Shown: positions 46,758-61,117, counted from the stretch's first letter. The stretch is 64,000 bases of DNA from Quillaja saponaria (GCA_029379385.1 CM055618.1:5838134-5902133); one strand, 5' to 3'. The notes: generated from the sequence alone by a model not told the origin. Program-made: numbers and translations.

Positions 46758-49301
46758 CATTTTCTCTTTTTTGTACTTAGAAATTATTGCTTGAATCAAA
46801 ATACATTTTATTTATTAGAAATTGTTGTGGTGAAAGTATTGCTTTATTAGAATGTTTTGATATTAAATTATGTTTTCTTGCTTTCATGTTTTAATATATA
46901 TTATTTTGTCTGGGTACTGTGTAACCATTTACATATGTTTTCTAATAATAATTTAATATTAATTAATTTTTTTAAAATCTAATTAGTATATTAATTGTTT
47001 TTGTAATCCTAAGAAAACTCATAAGAATTAAATTCTAATACTAATCAGATTCTATTTTAAAATTTTTTTGAACAAGTTTAAATAATATTGAATTCTAATA
47101 GTTTTACAACTATCTAATTTACTTATATATATAAGTACGCATTAGTGGTATAATAACAATGTGATAATCCTTATAACCTGATAACGTAAAATCGAGTTTT
47201 AAACAAAATGTATAAATTTACATTTTGAAATAAACAAATTAATTAAATATCAGTATAGTTAAATATGTTTTAATTTGATTTCTTAGTATAACCTTAGTGT
47301 ATACTTTAAAAATGTTGTGTATTTGTTATCGTAAAGTAAGTAACATTGTGACCAAGTAAATTCAAGTTAGTGAATAATTAAATATATAGGCATAAATATA
47401 TCAAGATTTAATCTCCACCACAAGCAAATTAAATATGTAAATAATACAATTAGACATGGTGCATATATAAACAAAGCAAGAAAAATGTGCACCACATATT
47501 TTTAAAAATTGACGTTGGCCTTGACTTTCCTTTTCTTTTCTTTTCCTTTCCTTTTTCCTTAACCGAATTGGACCTCTTGTCTTCTTGATTCCTCTAGATT
47601 TTTCTTCTCGTTTTGTTTACATCACCGCCTTACTCTTGTTCAGCTCCCTTGTTTTGAACTAACTTGGCCATTCCCTCCTTTTTCCAATTTTTCTCTACCA
47701 TGTTCTTGTTCTTACGCTTTCCATTTTGCTCCTTCTTAACCGTGGGTTTGGCTACTTGGGCTGCCATGTTCAAGTCCTTGGGAGCTCTTTCTTTCCATAT
47801 GCTGGCAGGTGTTAACAGCTCGGTTTTGGTCTACACCAGTCATAAGTTTTAGCCCCTTTACCTTGTCATAACCGATCTTGCTTCCTCCTGTAAGTTGGTG
47901 GCAGCACCACCAAGGACAACAACCCTGTTTGGGTGGCTGGCGTTGCAATAGCTTCATGGGGTGTCTTGGAGATGAAGCTTTGCTGTCTCCTTTAGTTGGC
48001 AGTTCCTTTCAAGCAAGGTAGTGGCTAGAGTGTGGGATTGAAGATGACAGCTTGGCTACCCTGTTTTGGCATGCAAAAATTGTTAGTGATGGAGGAGCAG
48101 TAGTAGTGTGGTGCTGAAGGTGAAGCAGCTACTACTCTGCACTTTACGGATTCCTACTTCTATGGACTAAAATGGCTGGAATAGAATAAGTATTCTAAGG
48201 CTAAAAACATACCAAACGAAAGAATGATTATTCCATGGAATCATCTATGGAATAGAATGGTTATTCCTGCATACCAAACTAGCCTTAAGTGATTTGGATT
48301 TGAGTTTATAATTCCAAATGTTTTGTTTGATTAAATTCTTGAATATATTTCAATCCCTATTTAATTAAATTTGAAATACCTATCAAAAAATGTTATTTCA
48401 AATCCATAGTAATGAACCACAATGAATATTTGGTCACAACACGGCTGTTCTAGCACCATTGCGAGTAATAGAACCTGACCTGGTCTAGTTGAATTTTCTC
48501 CAATATTCTCAGATCTGCCCCCACTTTGATAACTTTTTTAATTCTTTAATTACCACAATTAAAAATATATGTTTTAATATTTAATGAAATAAAAAAATTT
48601 AATAGCTTTAATTGTTTAAGTAATTAAATTTCATATATATTAAATACTTATAAAAATTATATTTTGGTAATAGTAGACTACAATATCTTTTTCTTTAATT
48701 CTTTATATTTTCCTTTCTTTATTTTAGAATAATTAAACTATTTGTTCATGTATATTTTATTTTTTAATAATTATAAACATAAAATGATTAAGATTTGTAA
48801 TCTGAGTAAAAAAAAATGAATATTAAAAAAAAAATTAAAATCTTGAATTAAAATTCTTAGTAATCTCTTACTATTAATTATTAGATTTGGAATAATTGGA
48901 TTTTAAATACTCTCATTTTGTTATTGTATCCAAACAAAAAATAAATATATTTAATGAATATATTTTAAATGATGGTATACCATATTGATGAATTTGAAAT
49001 TACTAAATATCAAATCATTAGATTAGGTGCCTAAGGTATTTATTATGATTATTATTAGGTAAAATTTCATCCTTAAAAAATTATTTTAGATTTGTTAATT
49101 TTGTTCCAAAAATATTTTTTGATCAATTTCGTCTCAAAAAATATGTTTTGATCATTTTTGTTCCTAAAATTTCAAAATGTTTACTAGGTCTTTCTCAAGT
49201 CTAACACCACTAATATTTTGGACGAAAAATGTTGATATGGCTTAAATTATTTTATTGGGTGATACATATAAATTGAGTAGTCCAAAAAAAAAAAAAAAAT
49301 C
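46758..49301. other. Non-coding stretch, possible LTR fragment and MITE
   Basis: From about 47157 to 48189 the layout (an early ATAACC motif, then pyrimidine-rich leader) loosely resembles the start of the 3.8 kb block at 49307, and may be a fragment of a related LTR. At about 48200-48291 an imperfect inverted repeat starting GGCTA and ending TAGCC may be a MITE. Neither is certain. No gene recognised. Confidence 0.35.
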
Positions 49302-49306
49302 CCTAA

Positions 49307-49428
49307 TGTTATAACCCAGTACGTTAATATTTCGTTTTAGCAACTTTGTGTGTAAATTTGGTATATTAGTGAATCAATAGTAAGTAAAAATAAAGCTAAA
49401 GTAAATAACTATATATGTATATATAAAC

Positions 49429-49483
<55 letters not shown>

Positions 49484-52400
49484 GTGGATTGAATATATAA
49501 TAATATGTATATAAAAATAGAATTTTGGAATAAACTTGAATCACAAATTTAAAAAAGAACTTTGACCTAGTTTATATAATCGTCTTTTTCCTCCTTTCTC
49601 CACACTTCTACACTGACCTTGCCTTCTCCTTCTCCCTATCCTTTTGCCATTAACTCCCTTGTTTCTAGTCCCTTGAGAAACTCTTGAAGCATGGCAAATT
49701 TGTGGCTAGATCTTGGAAATCTTTCAAGCTTGCCGTGAGACCCTTTGCTTGCTTCCTCTTTCAAGCACAGATTGTAGTAGCTGGTAGGGTGACAGCAAGT
49801 GCTCCTTGTATGGTTTTTCTGGCTGATCTCTTGTGTGGCTGAAAGGTATTGGTGTGAGTTTAAATGAATAAGCTTGAACTTCAGCTATAGGTGTAGAACT
49901 TGTTGGCCGGCAGCTTGCTCCTTCTTATGGGTAGTTCTCTTGGAGTGGTTACAGATCAAAAATCAGGCTAGGAGGTGAAACGTAGTAGCTTTGTTTTCTT
50001 CCTTTCCACCTTTTCCTTGCAATATGGTTGTGGGTGTTGATGGCAGCAAACAAAAATTATCCCAGCAGTGAGTATTTGCCTTTTATCTAGCCATAAAATC
50101 CATTTCCCTTCCAGATGAGTTTATCAATTTTGGGAATCACTTTTATCCTCTTGGGTTGTAGACTTTGGGAGCTTGAATTTGGTGGATTTTGGAGCAGCCC
50201 AACCAGCTCAACTAACAGCAATCAGCAACCCTCTTGCTGTCCTTCTCTATTTTGCCTTCAATTGACAATTCTTTTTTTTTTTTTTTTTTTTTTTTCAACG
50301 AAATTGAAGCACAGCCAGAAGCTATCCTGTCTCGTTTCTTTTAGCAATCTTGGAGACCTTGGTGAGTGTAATTCTTTCTCAGCTGTATCAATTAAAGGAC
50401 TGCATGATCATGAATGGTAAAAGCAGCATCCTTACTTGTATTCCTGTTATCACCGTAGGATAAGCGGCCTCTAATTTTAAGCATTTAAATTGTAATCTTA
50501 TTGTTTAATGGTAGTTAGCTATAGGGTTATATAAGTTTGAATAAGAGTGGAAAAATAGGAATTTTAAAGTATACAACATGAAGCTTCAGGTGAATTAATA
50601 TTGAACTTTATAATTAAAGCTCCTGGTTATTGTGATTAAGTAAACTAAGCTCAATGTTGTAAGGTTAAGAATTTCAATAAGATAACTTGGGTATATACTT
50701 AATTTAAGTAGTCGTGATGAAAGTGAGTAATGGGTAAAGTGTTAGAAAATGAGAGTTAAGGGGTTTCTGAAGGGGTGCAGGGCTAGATTTTATAGGTTAG
50801 AGAAATCTTGTGTTTCAGGTGCTTTTGGAGCTAAATTAAATTAAGAGTTGTAAAGAAAAAGTGTAGCTTAAGGTCTTGAGATAATGTCAGAAAAATTTAG
50901 TAACTTGGTTTGAAGTATATCTATCGTTAAAGCTACTAGACTGTGGCAAGGTCATTCAAGATTTTTAGTAAACCTCAGTCAATCTAGAAGACTTCGTCGA
51001 GTGTTGTGAATGAAATTAGCTTTGAAACTCTGAATGAAAGTTGTTTCTAACATATTGAAACACTAGAATGAAAATTTTTGTAATTTAATTCCCAAGTATA
51101 AGAATTCTATAAACATCGGAATCAAAAGTTGGCAACCAGGAATTTTACAAGTGCAATGTTTTTGTTCATGTGAAGAATCGAGGCTTATTTTAGGAAAAGT
51201 TTCTAAATAAGAAAGCTAGCTAGCTTTCTAAAGTTAATGTTTTAACTTGGTTTTATTAAATTTGATTATGCATGTAAGTAAAAATAAACATATATTCAAG
51301 GAGGGCGTGAAATGCCTAAAAGGAGTAAACTTTAAATAATTAATTGTACTAATATACATATCTAAATAATACATATGATACCTATATAGAAAGATATAAT
51401 TTTCTATTATCAAATCCAATAAACAGAATTAGATTTCCTTTTTCTAGAGAAAGTTATGTTCAAATAACTAAGGTAAAGTCAGAGTTGCCAAAATCCTGAG
51501 TTTTGCAGAATTTAATGCAACTTCAAAGAATAATCTGTATTGATATACAAATCTAAAAATTACAAATGATATATCATTATAAAGATACATGTGTCTAGTA
51601 TTTAATAAATTTTACGAAACTAGATTTAGAATTTTCTAGAGGAAGATATGTTTGTTAAAATGAACACTAGTCCACACCACAAGTTTGGATAGTTTCAACA
51701 TCTTAAACTCACTCTTGTTTTCTAACTTTTCTAATAGTTTCTTTCTACCCTATCCATTATCAAGACATCTAAAATGTCTTTTCATTATCAACCTTATCAC
51801 ATAAAGTACAATTTATACTACTTGACATGTAATAGCTTAATAGAAAACTTTCATAAAGAAACTTATATAAGTTGATATAAAGCTTAGTAATTAAAAGATT
51901 ATAATAATAACATTTATGAACTAAGTATTATTTGGAAATATGAATTTAGTTCTGGATTCTAATGTGGACATGATGAGATGCATGAACATTAGTGCAAGTG
52001 ACGAATGAAAATGGTTAAAAGTGAGTGGTTAATTATTGCCTTTGGGGGCTAGATTATTATGTGTATTTAAATAAATGTGCAAGTGTAATGTTTTAGTAAG
52101 TTATTTGAATCAAGTTTGTTTCAAATTGTTTGTGATTGATAAGGGCTAACAAATTGAAATTTTTCTGAGAAATTATTTTTGTTTATAGAATTGAGATCCA
52201 AATACACCTAGGATATTCTAATATAAAACTTCAAGATATTTTGATTCTGATAAATGTTTTATTTTAAAAATTGAGTGCTTAGTCTCGGTGGGATGGATTA
52301 TGTACAGAGATTAATCTGTTGTGTGGGTGCGTAAATGCCCACAGAGAGTGATACTGTTGCGCGGGGCTCAGTTACTCTTTAGCCTTTTGTTTCCTTTGTA

Positions 52401-53095
52401 TGCTATTATTGCTCTGATTAATTTGTGATCCTATGAATCATGTAAATTGTGAATTTATGATGATTACAATGTATAATATATTGTGATTCAAGACATGAAC
52501 ATTATTACATGATATTACTATATATATTATATACATGTGTTGAGTATTGATATTAGTACCCTTTGGGTATGATTTTTCACTCACGAAGTCTGTAGGATTC
52601 ACCCCTCTCTTGTGAATTTCTTTTTAGTACCAAGAGTTCAATACATGGCATCACCAAGCTTGTAACTTGCCGACCGAGTACAGCAAGGTATTTTCTAGGA
52701 TCTCAGACTTGAAGGCAGGGATGAAAATTTGCAGTCACACTAGAACTATGAGGTGTCTAATTTTGTATGATGTAACAGTCTAGTCATTTGGCTTACCTAT
52801 GATGTGGATTTAGTGGAACTCTTTGTTGTCTTTGTGTTGTTTTGTGAAATCAGAAACATATGTGTTTGTATTTTGAGGCATGTTCTATATTCTAGGAAAC
52901 TTCCATTGAAATTTTCAGTAAATTATAATTTGTTTCAGTAAACAAACTTTTAGAGTGAACTTCTTTTTTATAAAAGTTATTTTTATTCTTTAGTTGGGTC
53001 AAGAGTCATGTTTCTTACTTTGTTTTGAATTCAGGGTTACGGAGATTAGGTTATCCAATCCTCTGGCCAATCATACCTTCGTGAGGGGTGTGACA
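49307..53095. mobile_element. 3.8 kb TG...CA block with TSD, probable solo LTR
   Basis: The block starts TGTTATAACCCAG and ends GGGTGTGACA, with the 5-bp repeat CCTAA on both sides (49302-49306 and 53096-53100). These ends are typical of long LTRs of some plant gypsy elements. No gag or pol motif and no internal second copy of the start was found, so a solo LTR is the simplest reading. A TA microsatellite lies at 49438-49480 and a poly-T run near 50272-50295. Open frames such as 50115-50420 have no domain. Confidence 0.65.
49438..49480. repeat. (TA)n microsatellite
   Basis: About 20 TA units within the probable solo LTR. Confidence 0.9.
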
Positions 53096-53100
53096 CCTAA

Positions 53101-54780
53101 TGTATGATTTTATGGTCAATTTTATTCTATTAGAGTATCAATGTTTTTTGTCAAATTCGTCCTAAAATTATTTTGCACTAGTACTCACTCTCATTATTTT
53201 CTTTCTCAAAAAATCTAAAAATATTGTCGCATAAGCAATTTCCATCAAAAATGTTAATTGGGGGGGACAGGGACGGGGTTGTTAAATTGGAGGAAGACAT
53301 TGAAATTTTAAAAATTTTGAAATAATATTGATTAAAAAAATAGTTTTGAAATGAAATTGGTAAAAATTTAATATTTTAAGAATTATAAATATTATTTTTC
53401 CTTATTAATAAACGGATTTGGTTATTGGTATGGTGGTGTAATGTCCGGAGATAGGAATGATATAGGGGTGTTCGATTCATGGGCTAGTTAACTGACAACC
53501 CAATCCAAACGACCACAATTTTGAGAGTTGGTTTTGGTTAAATTTTTTACTTGCTTTGGTTTTAGTTATTATTTTTTTTTCCAAAATTGAATAATATTGG
53601 GTTAGTTTTCTATTCTTATTTGGTCAACTAAAATCAAACTTAAAATTAGTTATTTATGAATTTATTGTTATATAAATATAAATTATTTATTATCTTATAA
53701 TTCTTTTTTTTTTTAATAAAAATTCTTTAACTGTACAATTGTTAAATGAAGTTGCCATTTGTCTGAAGATTTTAAAACATGAAAATCTCAATTAAAAAAT
53801 ATATTTTACTAATAAAAAGTTTAATTATGATTTAAAATTAAACAATCCTAATATAAAATCAAAGAAAGTGAAATAAAAATCAAATCAAACTAACCGACTC
53901 TAATCGAGTGAAATTAGTTTGATTTTTTCTAAACTAAAAATTAACTATCATTAATTACATTAAATTTAAACTAATTAAATTAATTTGATTAAAAAAATTT
54001 CCAAACCAAACACAAACCACTACATAGGATAAATGACACCAGTCACCACAGTAAACAAATCAGGAAAGGCCTGGCAGGAAACCATTTAATATATATTATT
54101 AAACGATAAATGACAATTGTGATGGATGTAAGCCATCACTGATGTTATACTTCATAGTAGTTTTCTTGGTCTGGTTGCTCCTTTTCTCATTCTTACAACT
54201 TTGCTTTCTTTATTTGCAATCTTTGCATATGTATGAATTCATGGGTAGGTTGTTTCAAAATACAATAATAAAAATTACAAATTGTTTATATTTTTATGGT
54301 TCTCTTGGCATATGTCGGGGTGTGATTATTGAATGGGAAGAAAATTTCTAATGTTTTGTTTCAGTTATTAAATAGTAGCTACAAAGTAACCATTTTTAAT
54401 CTGTTCGGAAGATGGTAACACAACAAAAACTTTCCCATTTTTAATCTATTTGGAAGATGGTAACACAACAAAAACTTTCAATATTGTTAAGATTTATGAT
54501 TTTCTAATTTTCTCTCTCGACGGTGGGGGAAGATAAGCTCCTATTTTAATTACATTACTTCTAAGACTTATTCAAGTTTTTGATGATGATTTAGAAGTTA
54601 GCTATGTAAAAAGTTAGGTTCTTCAAGGAAGTGTTTAAAAGAGTTAAGTAGTGTCATTCATTGAGTAGCAACGTCTGATGAAGAATGAATTACTTTTATA
54701 TATGATGGCTTGCTGATAGTATCCTTACCGTCCTTAACTACATCATTATCTTTATATTAGCCTTGATGGGTTTACTTGGA
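53101..54780. other. AT-rich stretch with one short tandem repeat
   Basis: No gene seen. At 54391-54480 a 45-bp unit (CATTTTTAATCT...) is present twice in tandem with a few differences. Confidence 0.5.
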
Positions 54781-54814
54781 AGACACTGCATTTCTTTAAT
54801 GTTGTTCTTGTCGT

Positions 54815-55400
54815 TGGGAATTATACGAAATTCCCTTCAACCTTTAATGAGATATAGTAAAAATAATAAAGGATAATAATCATAAATATAAGTAGAAGAG
54901 AAAAGAAACAAACATCAACATAAGAAATAACATGGTTCGGCCCTTTGCCTACATTCACGGATGAGAAAATAATTCACTAATATACTAAGAAATATTATAT
55001 AGAAAGAGTACACTCTACACATATTGTTCTCACTCACTCAGGCTACAATTCTACTAATCTCTCTTGCACCACTACCCTTGAAGGGGCTCCCACAAATATT
55101 AGATCTCTCTTTTTCTCATACCTACAACTCTCACAAGCCTACATATTTATACTACATAGGACTTGTCCAACAAGCAAACTTTTTGTCCCCTTTATAGAAA
55201 CATTGTAATCATCTAATTAGACTTCCTTACCCACCAAGATAAATCTAATTAGGATATCCTATCAACTTCTAATTAGTTATTTATTTCCCACCAAGAATAA
55301 ACTAATTAGAAAATCTCCAGTAATATCTAATTAGTTATTTCTTTCCCACCAAGAATAAACTAATTAGTAAACTACCAAATAAGGATTTGGGTCAAAATCC
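54815..55400 (-). repeat. Possible copia-type LTR fragment, reverse orientation
   Basis: The motif ACATGGTTCGGCCCTTTGCC near 54940 resembles a sequence found near the ends of many plant copia LTRs in reverse complement. The right part has tandem units containing CTAATTAGTTATTT and CCCACCAAGAATAAACTAAT. No partner LTR or TSD was found. Confidence 0.35.
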
Positions 55401-55829
55401 TGCACTTGTGTGATATTTAAAAACAATCATCCAGTTTTGACATACACTGACTTTTGTGAACATATTGATTAAAAAAGTGTGAGATGTATGTTGTGATCAA
55501 TAATATATAGTAACAGATTGGAAGATTGTCATATTATCCTCATGGAAGTTCCTTTTCATATTGGGTTCTTTTGGTGTTTTGTTCAGTGTTGTTTCTTATG
55601 TTATACTTGAGAGTGCATGTTACTAATGAACTTAAAATTATATTTTCCCCTTGTGCATGAAACTAGATTGTTGGCTCTAAAAATGCCTTTTCTTTTTACA
55701 TTAACTAAGCAAGACTAATCAATATTATATCACTATGTAATCAAAGGTGATTATTCTTTTGTTTTCCCCTTTTCACATGCATCCCTGGCATTTCCCTAAC
55801 CCTTGGCAGTATTTAAAAAAATAGAGATT

Positions 55830-57988
55830 TAGATTCTAGTAGTATACATGATTATAATTTGTATAGATCACTTAGGAATACTAAATGTTTAAAGGTAATA
55901 TTGAAATTATTAGTAATGTTGGAGTTAAGGGAATTGTGTTTATTCTTTCGGATGTATGTATATATATATATATATGTACACACATACATATGAAGTGAAA
56001 TTAAGAATGCTCTTAAGGTGTTTGTTGAAAGGCCTAAAGGAGACTAGTTGTAATATAATGAATAGAAATCTAGGGACAAAGAATATATGGGGTGGTTATT
56101 TGATAAGTGGAAACATAAATTGGGAATTGAAAAGGTTGACATTAGAAGGGTTTAATTCAATCTTTAATGAAAATTAGGTAGTTAGTTTAATTTAAATTCA
56201 AGTTAGAATATGAATAAGAAGGAATTTATGGATTTATGTTGAATTATTGGTGTATGTATATATATGTATGCACACACATCAATGGAAGAAACATATGCCC
56301 TTAAGATGTTTGATAAGATGTCTACAAGAAACTAGTTATAACATAATGAGTAAAATTTGGGATTTTAAAACCTCTATGGTTAGAGATTATTTGAATGAAA
56401 ATAAAAAGTTCATGAACAAAAAGTAAATAATCATTGATTAAGTGTGTAAGGAAAAGGGAATATTGGAACTTGGTTGCATTAATATTGGAATGTCGTGATC
56501 CAAGTTCTTGGTTTATTTTAAAAAGATTAACTTAATTTGGATTTAATGTGGGAAGACGAGGAGTGTTAAAAGTATGAGTTAATATTGATTTCTTGGTATG
56601 TATATATATAATATATACATGCATGATATGGAATCAAGTTTCCTACAAGGTAATTGTAAAAATATCTAAAAGGATTTAGTTTCAAGAAACACATGGAAGT
56701 TGATATATGTCTAAGTTTAGTAATTAGTGGATTATAACTAAGAAATTGTAAACTAAGTAATACATTGAAATATGATTTTCTGTTGCGGAACCTATTGAGG
56801 ACTCAATGACACATATGAAAGCAAAAGGAAGTGACGAGCAAGACTGTAAATGAATGAGTGGATAATGTATTATCTGGTTGCTAGATTAATGTGTTTAATT
56901 GTTTATTTGTATTTGAATGAATATGTTTGTATATAGGTAAATAAGAATATGTAGTACTATAATTGTGTTACTTGAATTATGCTTGATATGTGAATTTGTT
57001 TGTGTTTGATAAAGGCCAATAAAACCATTTTTTATCCGAAATTATTTTTACATATGAAATAGAATCCAAGTGCACCGAGGATACTTTAATTTGATTATTT
57101 GATATGTGATTATAATTACTTGAGTAACTCAACCCCAGGGATGGATATGTGAGGAGCATATATTTGGTGTGCTGGCATAAAAAATTGCTTATGGGTGGAT
57201 ATGTATTTGGTCTGCGCAATTACTCTAATTGGCTCTTTGTGTGCTTTGAGTACTTTGAATGAGTTGTTTGTATAGTTTATTACATGAATTGTTTGTCTAA
57301 TTTTATGTTTTCCATATTTACGTATGTATGATATTTAATTGTTTGAAATTCATGTTAGGTTGAAATTATTTTACCTATATATTCTATCCATATATTGAGT
57401 GATGATAGTACTCTTTAGGAACATTTTTCACTCGCTGAGTCTTTATAACTCACCTCTCATTTGTTCATATTTTTTTTAGTAATAAGATCCTAGTACACAT
57501 CTCTAACGAGTATGTGACTTGCTGATAGCATGCAGCAGGGTATTTCTGAGGATCGCATACTTAAAATTACAAGATGGAAATTTGCAGTCACATTAAGCAA
57601 AACTAAAGGATTGAAGTTTGTAGTCACATTAGGCTTTGAGGTTGTCATGTTTTGTTTTGTGTAATTGTATAATTGTTGTTTATAATATAAGTGGAGTGGA
57701 GCTCCCCTGTGTATATTGTTGCTATTGTTGACTGGTTGAGTGTAATCAAATTATATATGTTTACATTATCGAGCATGTTCCAATTTATAGGAACCTTTAC
57801 CAAATTTTTTAATTAAAGTGTTATGTATTTTAGTAAGTAAGTTTTACATATAATTTTATTTAATAAAGCTTTCCTTTTGAATTATAATTAATCAAGTGTC
57901 ATATGTGTTTTTTGATTTGAAACCAAGGTTACTAAGGTTTGGTTACTCATTCTTTTGGCCAGTCATGCCTTCATATGAGGGTGTGACA
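55830..57988. repeat. Diverged LTR fragment related to the 49307-53095 block
   Basis: Blocks similar in order to the 3' half of the 3.8 kb LTR can be followed, including the TTTTTCACTCGCTGAGTCT segment and the AAATTTGCAGTCACA segment, ending in GGGTGTGACA at 57988. The 5' end is not found. The right end abuts copy 2 of the gag-only element. Confidence 0.5.
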
Positions 57989-57994
57989 AAAAGC

Positions 57995-60440
57995 TTACAC
58001 AAAACATGTAATTGGAAAAGTATATGGAAAAAAGTCAAGAACAATGCGGCAAGAGATATGTCAAATTGTTAATTTTGAGCATGATTTGACTGCTGCTACT
58101 TTTAGTTGAACAAATCCTACTTTTGACCAAATGGTTATGTTCATTTTCCTCATGAAATGTATCATGTTCCATCTTGAGAAAATGTATATCGGGTGAACAT
58201 CCAATATATAGTTTCTTCACCACTAGGAATATCTCCAAATTAATGTAGAAAACTAAGTAAAGAATAACACCTGGGAACAATGTCATTACAAAATATAATA
58301 TATCAACATTATAATCAACCTCCATTAAATCATAATTTAAATCACCAATTTCGTCATGGTTATCAAAATTTCATTCTAAATGGTCAAAGCGCATTGTTGG
58401 GAAAACAATTTGGAAATTATGGAGGACTTCCAAAAGAGTATGTTTGAATCAGTACCAATTTGGTGGTTTAATCCCCAAAATCAAAACTAGGAGCATGTTA
58501 ATAACTAGGACTAGAGTACATAGACCTTGTGTTAAGAAACTAGAGTACTATCATTGTGCATGAATAATTTGGTATGGGAACTCGGAGTTTAGCTAGGCTA
58601 ATGCATAGAAAGAATTACCTATAATGGATTGACCATTTGTTTCCATTTCCAAAAGGCCTAAAAATAGTTGAGTTACAATTCAATGGCCTTACCTTTCCTT
58701 GTGAAGGTAGTCAAACTACAATTGAACATATTGGCTAATTTACGATTCAATATGGACATGTTACCAATTAGGTAAACTTAGACTATATGGTAATTCTCTA
58801 CTAGGACTGTTTATAATTGGTATGTTTTTTTTTCCTCCCAATTTAGTTCAAAATTGATAACAAATGGAACGAATGATTCATGCTTAAATTTATAGGACTG
58901 AACTTGAAGTTACATTGGCTGCCTTGGCTAAACCTAAACAATTAGATGGTGAAATGGCTAAGGACTTTGTTTCTAGGTTTAAAAAGGCCAAAAATGGTTT
59001 TTTTTTTTTTTTTGTTTTTTTAACAAATTCCAGAAAGGAATTGTTTTAACATAGCCAAAGGTGGTTTGAATTTTAAGTTAAGGAAAAAGTTCAAAAATAG
59101 GGAGTTTACTTATTTGTTTCAATCAGTTTCTTATGCGGCCAAGTATGAACGTTTGTTAAAGGAAGGGGAACAAAGATAAATGAGGTTGAGGTAAAAGCTA
59201 CGTTAGAAGGACAAAGACGTTGAAATAAACTTGGCCAAACTATTAACTAGAAATCCTTATCTTTGTAATCTCTTAGCCAAAAATGATAGTGGTCAGTCTA
59301 GTTCAAACATAGACAAAACTATGATAATGACAAAAAGTACCAAGTATACTTTTAATATTTTAAAAGCTGATCAAAAATTTTATCAATTGTTGAAAGATAA
59401 ACAAATCAAATTGAAAGATGGCTATAAACTGCAGACATCGAATAAATATGTTGGAAAACAATATTGTAAATGTCATCGTTCATGGTTTTACACCACTAAT
59501 AATTGTGTTGTTATTCGTAATATTTTACAAACTACCATCAACAAAGGGAGACTTAAGTCCCTAAAGAAAGTTGTCATGGTAGTAGATAAAGATTATTTTC
59601 TAACCAATGTAAACATGGTTGTGGAAAATCTTGAAAAGTTTGAAGGCCAAAGATTTACACTCGTGGCCAATGGTGATGGTTTCAAAAAAAAAATTTGATG
59701 AATCTGGTGATGCAATTGAACCACATCTATCCTATGTAGCAACATTAGCATGCCAATCATAGTTGAAACTAGTAACATAAACGTCATAGATAATCCTACT
59801 CTAACAGATCCAAAAAGACAATTGTGTGTTAGTTGCTTTAAGGTGGTTCATAGTGAATTGGATGATGAATTCAGCCCAATGGCTAAGAATAATAATGATG
59901 AAAAAAGAAAACCTAGAAGGCAGCTCATTGAAATCGATAACATGGTTTGCTATTTGTATATACAGTATTTACATGATATGCGAGGACATATGAGGAGGGG
60001 TGACTGACGAAGACCACCACTTTGTTTATCTTCTATCATTACACATCCTCGAGGCAAGTATCTACACTATGCAATAGAATCATGTTTGGTGCCCAAGGTT
60101 CCTTACACCTGGTATACTTCAAATGAAAATAATGCCAATAAGTGGGAGTTCTCCACAGCAAGAAATGTTTAGGTCGTCTGATGTTCAAACTAGACCCTAT
60201 TTTGAGTAAACTTATCAGCCTCCAGAGTCATTTAGCCTTCCATCACATACAAAAGTAACCAAGACTTAGAAACAACATTGACAACATTTTAATTAGGATA
60301 GGAAGGAACAAGCCTCCTCCTAATGGCATCACATTCAACAAGATCAATGGTTAAGGCAAGCTAATAAGCCTAAGAAAGGAAGTCTCTTCCTCCATTTCAA
60401 ATTAAATTTCAAGTGGAAAAGCCTATAGTCTTTACTCATG
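57995..60440 (+). pseudogene. gag remnant of the gag-only element, copy 2
   Basis: Stops at 58107-58109 (TGA), 58175-58177 (TGA) and 58241-58243 (TAA) match copy 1. The longest open part, 59231-59698, has FYQLLKDKQIKLKDGYKLQT and GKQYCKCHRSWFYTTNNCVV, so the Cys and CxC-like region is kept better than in copy 1. Further frame breaks follow, and the protein is not intact. Confidence 0.65.
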
Positions 60441-60624
60441 TGTCCATGAAAGTTCTCAAAGTATTGGTGGTGTAAGTGATTATTTAACTTGAGATCATCT
60501 TGTTGCCTTATATGTGAATCTATATGTTTTAATGTCATTCCCTTTATCTTGTAATAAGGATAATACATAGGTGATTATTGGACATGTAGTGAAGCATATG
60601 AAGGTAGATGAATGAAGAAAAAGA

Positions 60625-60822
60625 ATTCATCATCCTCAGTAAAAATGAAGAATATCCTATGGCCTCTTAAGACAAGAATGTTTTGTTCCAAAAATCTTTG
60701 CAAAGTGAAAGAGAATATTGCCAATTCATCATCCTCATTAAAAATGAAGAATATCCTATGGCCTCTTAAGACAAGAATGTTTTGTTCCAAAAATCTTTGC
60801 AAAATGAAAGAGAATATGGCCA
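60625..60822. repeat. 99-bp tandem duplication in copy 2
   Basis: Units at 60625-60723 and 60724-60822 begin ATTCATCATCCTCA and differ at a few positions. Copy 1 has one unit only (near 14189-14285). Confidence 0.9.
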
Positions 60823-61117
60823 ATGTCTTCACAATAGGCTCCCACTTGGAGCTACTACATCATATTGCAATAGTCTTGAATCTTAATTGAAATTTTGGAA
60901 ATTTTGGACTTTAACTCGACTGCAAGCTTCAACATATCAGCGCCTATTATATACTTATCTAACTTTAACTTCCCTGCTATGATGTGAAAATCTCTGCAGT
61001 CCCTGCTAATCTTTGGTTTTGAAAACTGATCCTTGAGAACAAGGATTATTTGAAGTGGAGAGGATTGTTATTGGTAAATTTGAGGGTAGTTTAGTAGTTT
61101 GATAGTCGTTGTTAGGC

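Noticed and set aside
47664..47957. Possible small secreted protein gene
   Set aside because: Frames on both strands, no domain, and the region resembles LTR leader sequence.
54391..54480. CRISPR-like or satellite array
   Set aside because: Only two adjacent units with no spacer; a simple tandem duplication in a plant genome.
55200..55375. CRISPR-like array from repeated CTAATTAGTTATTT words
   Set aside because: Units are adjacent and degenerate, in LTR-like sequence; not a CRISPR context.
60575..60890. Repetitive open frames with FSFxLQRFLEQNILVLRGHR
   Set aside because: They come from the 99-bp duplication; copy 1 has no equivalent open frame.
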